From the NCBI GenBank assembly GCA_002077045.2, contig KZ111143.1, forward strand, positions 785,112 to 796,363: a DNA stretch of 11,252 bases, read 5' to 3'. The DNA comes from Rachicladosporium sp. CCFEE 5018. Taxonomy: Eukaryota; Ascomycota; Dothideomycetes; Cladosporiales; Cladosporiaceae. Made by a program: the position numbers and the translations under genes. The notes below the pieces were generated by a model. The model did not search any database. It saw only the letters and a program-made list of their open reading frames with translations, and was not told where the DNA came from. Below, one piece after another: positions 7,482 through 11,252 of this stretch (within the stretch, counting starts at the first letter, position 1; every line of letters starts with the position of its first letter).

Positions 7482-10007
7482 ATGCCTTCATTCTTGAAAG
7501 AACTAAGCCTCCGCCGGCGATCCAAAGCTTCATTTAAGACCAGCGAAACCAACAATTCGTCAAGTAATTCCTCGAGCAATGGAGTGGAAGAGCCGCAGTC
7601 GCATTCGGCCAGCAATGGTAGCAAGAGCTCGTCTACCTTGAGCTCGTTCTTCGACAGAGCTTCGCCGCCAGCTACGTTGGCATCTACGAAGTCGCGATCG
7701 AACACCAATTTGTCCTCAGCAAACGGGAATGGCACAAAGACACCACCGTTTGCTGGCAGCAGGTCGAGACAGCCGTCGCAGCAGAGCAATCGGTATAGTC
7801 TTGTGGTATGGACAGATCATCCATTAGACCTCCGGTCAAGCCGCTGACATGTCGCGATCGCAGGGAACTCAATCACAGACCAGCGAGACGGCGTCACGAC
7901 CAACTCCTGCGACTTCTCCTCTAGCTCCGCGTGTGCTGTCGGTCTCCGACGGATCATGGGTACGTCGGCCAGGACAATGTTTGGCAGCCAAGCTAACGTA
8001 CACCAGGTCCACCAGAAAGTGCTCCTGATCTTCGGTCAATGCGCCGACCCTCAGCAGCCCATAGATGGGCAAGTCACTGTACACCACCACCAGGATAACT
8101 TCCCGCCACAACAATGGCCGGTCTCAGACTGCCACTTCAAAGCACTGGTCTACCTTCAGCCAGGACCGAACAGATTACGATTGGACTTCACATCGCCCAA
8201 GCTGCCAGCAACAGCTGGTCCGGCACACTCCGCCTGGATCAATATCAACTTCCTACCACTGAACACAGCACCGCCACTTCAGCTGTGCATTCTAGTCGCT
8301 AAGGACTCACCGCAAACGTACGATGCGGTGCCGGAGAGGATACAGAAGGAGGGCAACAATCTGGCAACAGCGATCCGGAAGTTCAGAATGGCGGCATACC
8401 TTTGGCAGGCGTTCACAGCAGAGCAGATGAATCGGAACTCATTCGGACGGAGATGCTACAGGTACGAAGAGGAGTGGCAGCACGGAACACTCACATGGAG
8501 AGATCTGGAGACTGGGCAGATGCGGAACGAAGCGAAGGTGCACGTCGTTCGGTTGGACAAGACGGTGAAAGAGGTGCAAGACTTGAACATCGCCCAGCAG
8601 TACGAGCCCGCGAAGAACAAGGGCGATCTCTTCTCCATCGCAAGCGATGCGGTGAGGAGCCACTTCTCGCCGAAACCGGGACAAACGCAGTACGTCTCTT
8701 GCATGTTTCTGGACACTCACTGGGACCATAAGGTGGGCACTGTGCGTGGTCATGCAGCGCTAGGCGGAGGTGATGGTACGATCCAGCTTGCAATCTTCGG
8801 CTCTCACCTGCTACAGTCGTATCCTGCACATATCGAGGAGGTGGTGCCGGCTTTCAGCGACTGCACCCGGACAGACACTCAGTACGTCGCAAACGACTGC
8901 AACGAAGCGGGCAGCAACTGGGAGGCGGCCAATATCGGCATCGGCGCACATCTCCATGAGACAGGTCATCTCTTCGGCTGCCCACATCAAGAATCAGGCG
9001 TCATGCTACGAGACTATGTCCGCTTGAATCGCACTTTCGTTTGCCGCGAGCCATACTCCACACGCACAAAGCAGCAGGGCCAGCGCCTCTGTCTCCCCAA
9101 AGACGAGTGCGCGTGGCACAGACTAGACGCCCTGCGCTTTCGCTTTCATCCTTGCTTCGGCCTCCCCGGCGATGCGCCAACACCGGTAGACACCAGCATT
9201 CAAGTCTGGACCGTCGACAACAATACCGTGCTCGTTACAGCCGCTACGGGTGTCGCGTGGATTGAGCTCTTCCCTGAAGGAGATGATCTGTGCCACCACT
9301 GGATCGAGTACACAGACGGCAGCAGCAGTCCGCCGAACGCGCCGCGGCAGGTTACGCTGACCGAGCAGTCGTTGCGAGATCGGCTGCCGGAGGATAAGAA
9401 GAAGAGAAAGCTGAAATTGGAGGTCTTCTCGTGCGGAGGCGGGAAGCACTTGGTGGAAGACTTCTCCGCTTTGGCTTCTCCCAAAGACCGGCTCAAGTTG
9501 CCTGACGGTCGGCCAGGATATCGCAGCTCTAAACTCGGTTTCTCGCAGATGAATGGCTCGACACCACAAGAGAGTATCTTTGGGCTGGCGTGGAAGCACA
9601 AGGAAGTCATGCTCGGGGTGAAGATCTGGCATGGCGGTTGCGTCGATGGCTTGGAGTTTCTGTACGAAGATGGGAAGTCTGATCTGTTCGGGAAGAGAGG
9701 TGGCCAGGCGACTTTGTTCCAGCTGGATCATAGGATGGGGGAGACCATTATTGGGTTCTATCTCAGAGCAGGACTGTGGATTGATGGACTGCAGATCTTG
9801 ACCAGCACGGGGAAGCGGAGTGATATGTTCGGAAATGGAACGGGAGGATCTGGGTAAGCTCGCGCTCTCGTCGGTGATAACCGGAGTCAAAGACTGACAT
9901 GTGTACACAGGCACACACTTATCCCTCCTCGCGGCTACAGCATAGCTGGCCTCTACGGGAGTGTTGGGCCCTGGCTCGATGGAATGGGGCTGATCATTAC
10001 TCGATGA
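7482..10007 (+). CDS. Putative zinc metalloproteinase (YIL108W-like, Metallopep family) with C-terminal jacalin-like lectin domain, 4 exons
   Basis: Exons 7482-7805, 7864-7959, 8007-9853 and 9911-10007 join without a stop into 787 aa. The N-terminus (MPSFLKELSLRRRSKASF) is basic and then Ser-rich, has no signal peptide and suggests a cytosolic protein. The body starts at VHQKVLLIFGQC. The catalytic motif HETGHLFGCPH (457-467) fits the metzincin consensus HExxHxxGxxH, with Glu458 as the likely general base, three zinc-binding His, and a downstream VM that may be the Met-turn. From about 650 to the end lies a jacalin-like beta-prism with the repeated GVKIWHGG..DGLEFLYEDG, GFYLRAGLWIDGLQIL and AGLYGSVGPWLDGMGLII pattern. 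Similarity to the uncharacterised fungal Metallopep family is from memory; substrate and sugar ligand are unknown. An upstream in-frame ATG at 7371 would give 824 aa, but its context is weaker (T at -3) and the family start resembles MPSFLKEL, so 7482 is preferred. Confidence 0.9.
7806..7863 (+). other. Intron 1 of the metalloproteinase gene
   Basis: 58-base phase-0 intron with donor GTATGG, branch-like CGCTGAC and acceptor ATCGCAG. Splicing joins SNRYSLV to GTQSQTSETASRP. An alternative donor GTATAG at 7793 is rejected because it puts exon 2 into the wrong frame. Confidence 0.85.
7960..8006 (+). other. Intron 2 of the metalloproteinase gene
   Basis: 47-base phase-0 intron with donor GTACGT, branch GCTAAC and acceptor CACCAG. 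It joins VSDGSW to VHQKVLLIF. A second CACCAG ends at 8015, nine bases further on, and its use would drop three residues in frame. Confidence 0.9.
9854..9910 (+). other. Intron 3 of the metalloproteinase gene
   Basis: 57-base intron with donor GTAAGC, branch ACTGAC and acceptor ACACAG. It splits a Gly codon (GG/G) and removes the in-frame TAA at 9855-9857. The last exon supplies the closing repeat of the jacalin-like fold (GHTLIPPRGYSIAG to LIITR), which independently supports the splice. Confidence 0.88.
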
Positions 10008-10430
10008 TCGCATGAATACGACTTGCACTTCATGGCACGGAGTTCTGGGGCAGCAAAGACGGCACGAAGCGAGTGCTTGGTAGATCATACATGGCGGCGC
10101 AGCAGGGCACTGCGCTCGAGAGAAAGCATTAGAACGTCTGGGATGGGACTTGCACATGTCGTGTTACCTAATACTTAGATACCCTATTGGTAATGATCGT
10201 GGATGACTGTCAACCTGTCTGGACGCGCGAATAGAGCAACACGCCTGCTACGACCAGTCTCATCGAGACTCTGAGTGTGGTGCATAGTGCGCCGAGTAGA
10301 GAATCGACTGCACAGCACATTCCCGGTCGATCGTGGCCTGTTGGCACGTTTTGCAGCGCCGGGCAAGAGATGTCATAGCTGCACTGCACACACTGCGCTC
10401 CCGACTTCCGGTCCAAGTCACAAGTCTGCA
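10008..10430. other. Intergenic stretch between metalloproteinase stop and 5S promoter
   Basis: Presumed 3' UTR and spacer. The only structure I see is an imperfect hairpin at 10164-10193 (TTACC-T-AATA pairing with TATTGGTAA, 11-base loop). No reading frame here resembles a gene. Confidence 0.5.
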
Positions 10431-10436
10431 TATAGA
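10431..10436 (+). promoter_or_regulatory. TATA box of the 5S rRNA gene
   Basis: TATAGA at -28 to -23 relative to the 5S start, preceded by CA. Filamentous ascomycete 5S genes characteristically carry an upstream TATA element at about this distance in addition to the internal control region. Confidence 0.7.
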
Positions 10437-10458
10437 CTGACACATGTCATAATCCTGT

Positions 10459-10577
10459 ACATACGACCATAGCTCCGAAGGAACAGCCATACCCGTCCGC
10501 TCATGGGAACTTAAGTTCGGAAGCGGCAGAATAGTACTGTAGTGGGTGACCATACGGGAAGTCCTGCTGTTGTATGT
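10459..10577 (+). rRNA. 5S ribosomal RNA
   Basis: 119-base RNA polymerase III gene for the 5S rRNA of the large ribosomal subunit. It begins ACATACGACCATAG and ends TGCTGTTGTATGT, as in Neurospora 5S. The internal blocks ACCCGTCCGCTCA, ACTTAAG and GTGGGTGACCA are conserved. The secondary structure holds: the termini form a nine-pair helix I with one G-U; CTCCGAA pairs with TTCGGA-G with a bulge; CCAT pairs with ATGG to make helix III; GTA-TGG pairs with CCATAC; GCAG pairs with CTGC. Maintained pairing despite many differences from Neurospora suggests a working gene, not a relic. It stands alone, as expected for the dispersed 5S genes of these fungi, outside any rDNA repeat. Confidence 0.95.
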
Positions 10578-10588
10578 TTTGTCTTTTT
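10577..10588 (+). terminator. RNA polymerase III terminator of the 5S gene
   Basis: Two T-runs, TTTT and TTTTT, separated by GTC, directly at the 3' end of the 5S gene. The first alone should stop RNA polymerase III and the second would act as a back-up. Confidence 0.8.
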
Positions 10589-11174
10589 GTTGAGCAGGAG
10601 GCGGCAGGCTAGCGTCGTCTCTGTTGTTTGCGGCTGTGGAACGGCGATCAGGGAGGGATAAGGTGATGGCCTTTGGGTTGAGTGGTGATGATAAAGCGGT
10701 ATGAACCGGCCATTTGTGAAGGCGCACTGTTTCGTAGGATTTTGAATGTCCTCTGTATCGCTACATGGGCTCTAGCAAACCCGTCTAGCATATCAGGACG
10801 TCTGTCGAAGAGCGACATGCTCGTTGCGAGACACGTCGAGTGACATTTGACGTAAGATCCATAGCTGGCGGGAAAATTTGCCCACCAAATCTTGCCACGG
10901 CAGGTGTACCCTTGATGGCGCGGAGAGTGCGATCGGTATCGATGGTCGTATGTCTGGACTCTATGACCTGTGCATGGCGCCGCCCAGCGCCCACAGGCAT
11001 GGCCCTTGGATGCGTCGGTGCTGCTCCGGCTTCGTCGTTGGGTCCAGTAGAGGCGCCCGGCAAATGGCGGCATTCCATATTGCATGTCACGGCAGAACGC
11101 CTTCGTCAGTGCTGGTACTTCTCTCTGCTGTATGTTGGATGGTTCCGTGTCCGTGAAGACTCGCACTACACTCC
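10589..11174. other. Stretch without a convincing gene
   Basis: Several overlapping frames are open on both strands (minus 11178-10648 and 11090-10785, plus 10840-11223), none of which I recognise. A minus-strand segment reading IESRHTTIDTDRTLRAIKG and onward has a protein-like look, but there are no supporting splice signals or start. Most likely this is spacer and the 3' UTR of a minus-strand gene beyond the right edge. Confidence 0.4.
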
Positions 11175-11252
11175 TCATCTCGGCCTGCCGGCTTTGACCT
11201 GCGTCCGCAAAGCATCCATATAACCATCCAGAAAGCCCTGTTTCGGTACCTT
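11175..11252 (-). CDS. Possible 3' end of an unidentified minus-strand gene, cut by the window
   Basis: Reading inward from the right edge on the minus strand, one frame gives 25 codons and then TGA (11177-11175): KVPKQGFLDGYMDAL followed by RTQVKAGRPR. Its composition is typical of a folded protein's C-terminus, but 25 open codons can occur by chance. I do not recognise the family. Confidence 0.33.
   Translation of the reverse strand, partial: KVPKQGFLDGYMDALRTQVKAGRPR

Noticed and set aside
9123..10157. 344-codon open frame on the minus strand
   Set aside because: It lies antisense to the conserved catalytic/lectin exon, resembles no family, and is explained by base composition of the real gene.
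10648..11178. 176-codon minus-strand frame and overlapping 101- and 127-codon frames
   Set aside because: Mutually overlapping on both strands, no recognisable domain, no supporting splice or start context; kept only as an uncertain stretch.

Overview
The window reads as nuclear DNA of a filamentous ascomycete (Pezizomycotina; a dothideomycete would fit, but the class is not settled). The reasons are short introns with fungal donors (GTATGG, GTACGT, GTAAGC) and CTAAC or CTGAC branch sites, a dispersed single 5S rRNA gene of the Neurospora type, and three protein families with clear fungal character. I see no prokaryotic operon, CRISPR array, transposon or tRNA.

Layout. Positions 3-4346 (+) hold most of a Sgs1/BLM-type RecQ DNA helicase in one long exon. 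It is open to the left edge, so its 5' end is probably missing. Converging on it is a minus-strand gene (6146 down to about 4399) for a Ser/Thr-Pro-rich protein with a Whi5/Nrm1-like GTB motif, i.e. a probable G1/S transcriptional repressor. This gene has a clean first intron. Its apparent stop codon lies inside a GTGAGT donor, and a well-formed, phase-compatible terminal exon sits 415 bases downstream, so I propose a third exon. About 1.3 kb of mostly non-coding divergent promoter follows, with one weak candidate small gene. Next, on the plus strand (7482-10007), is a four-exon gene for a putative metzincin-like zinc metalloproteinase (HExxHxxGxxH) with a C-terminal jacalin-like lectin domain, related to yeast YIL108W. 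Downstream, a 5S rRNA gene (10459-10577, +) has an upstream TATA box and a T-run terminator. At the right edge, the last codons of another minus-strand gene may be present (11175-11252).

The genes do not form a pathway in an obvious way. The helicase and the GTB-motif protein both belong to S-phase biology (genome stability and G1/S transcription). They are tail to tail, with only about 52 bases between stop codons if the proposed last exon is right, and a tandem pair of MCB-like ACGCGT sites lies in the intron next to that exon. I found no clear evidence of a wholly new system. The most useful new points are the hidden terminal exon of the GTB-motif gene and the correct exon structures.
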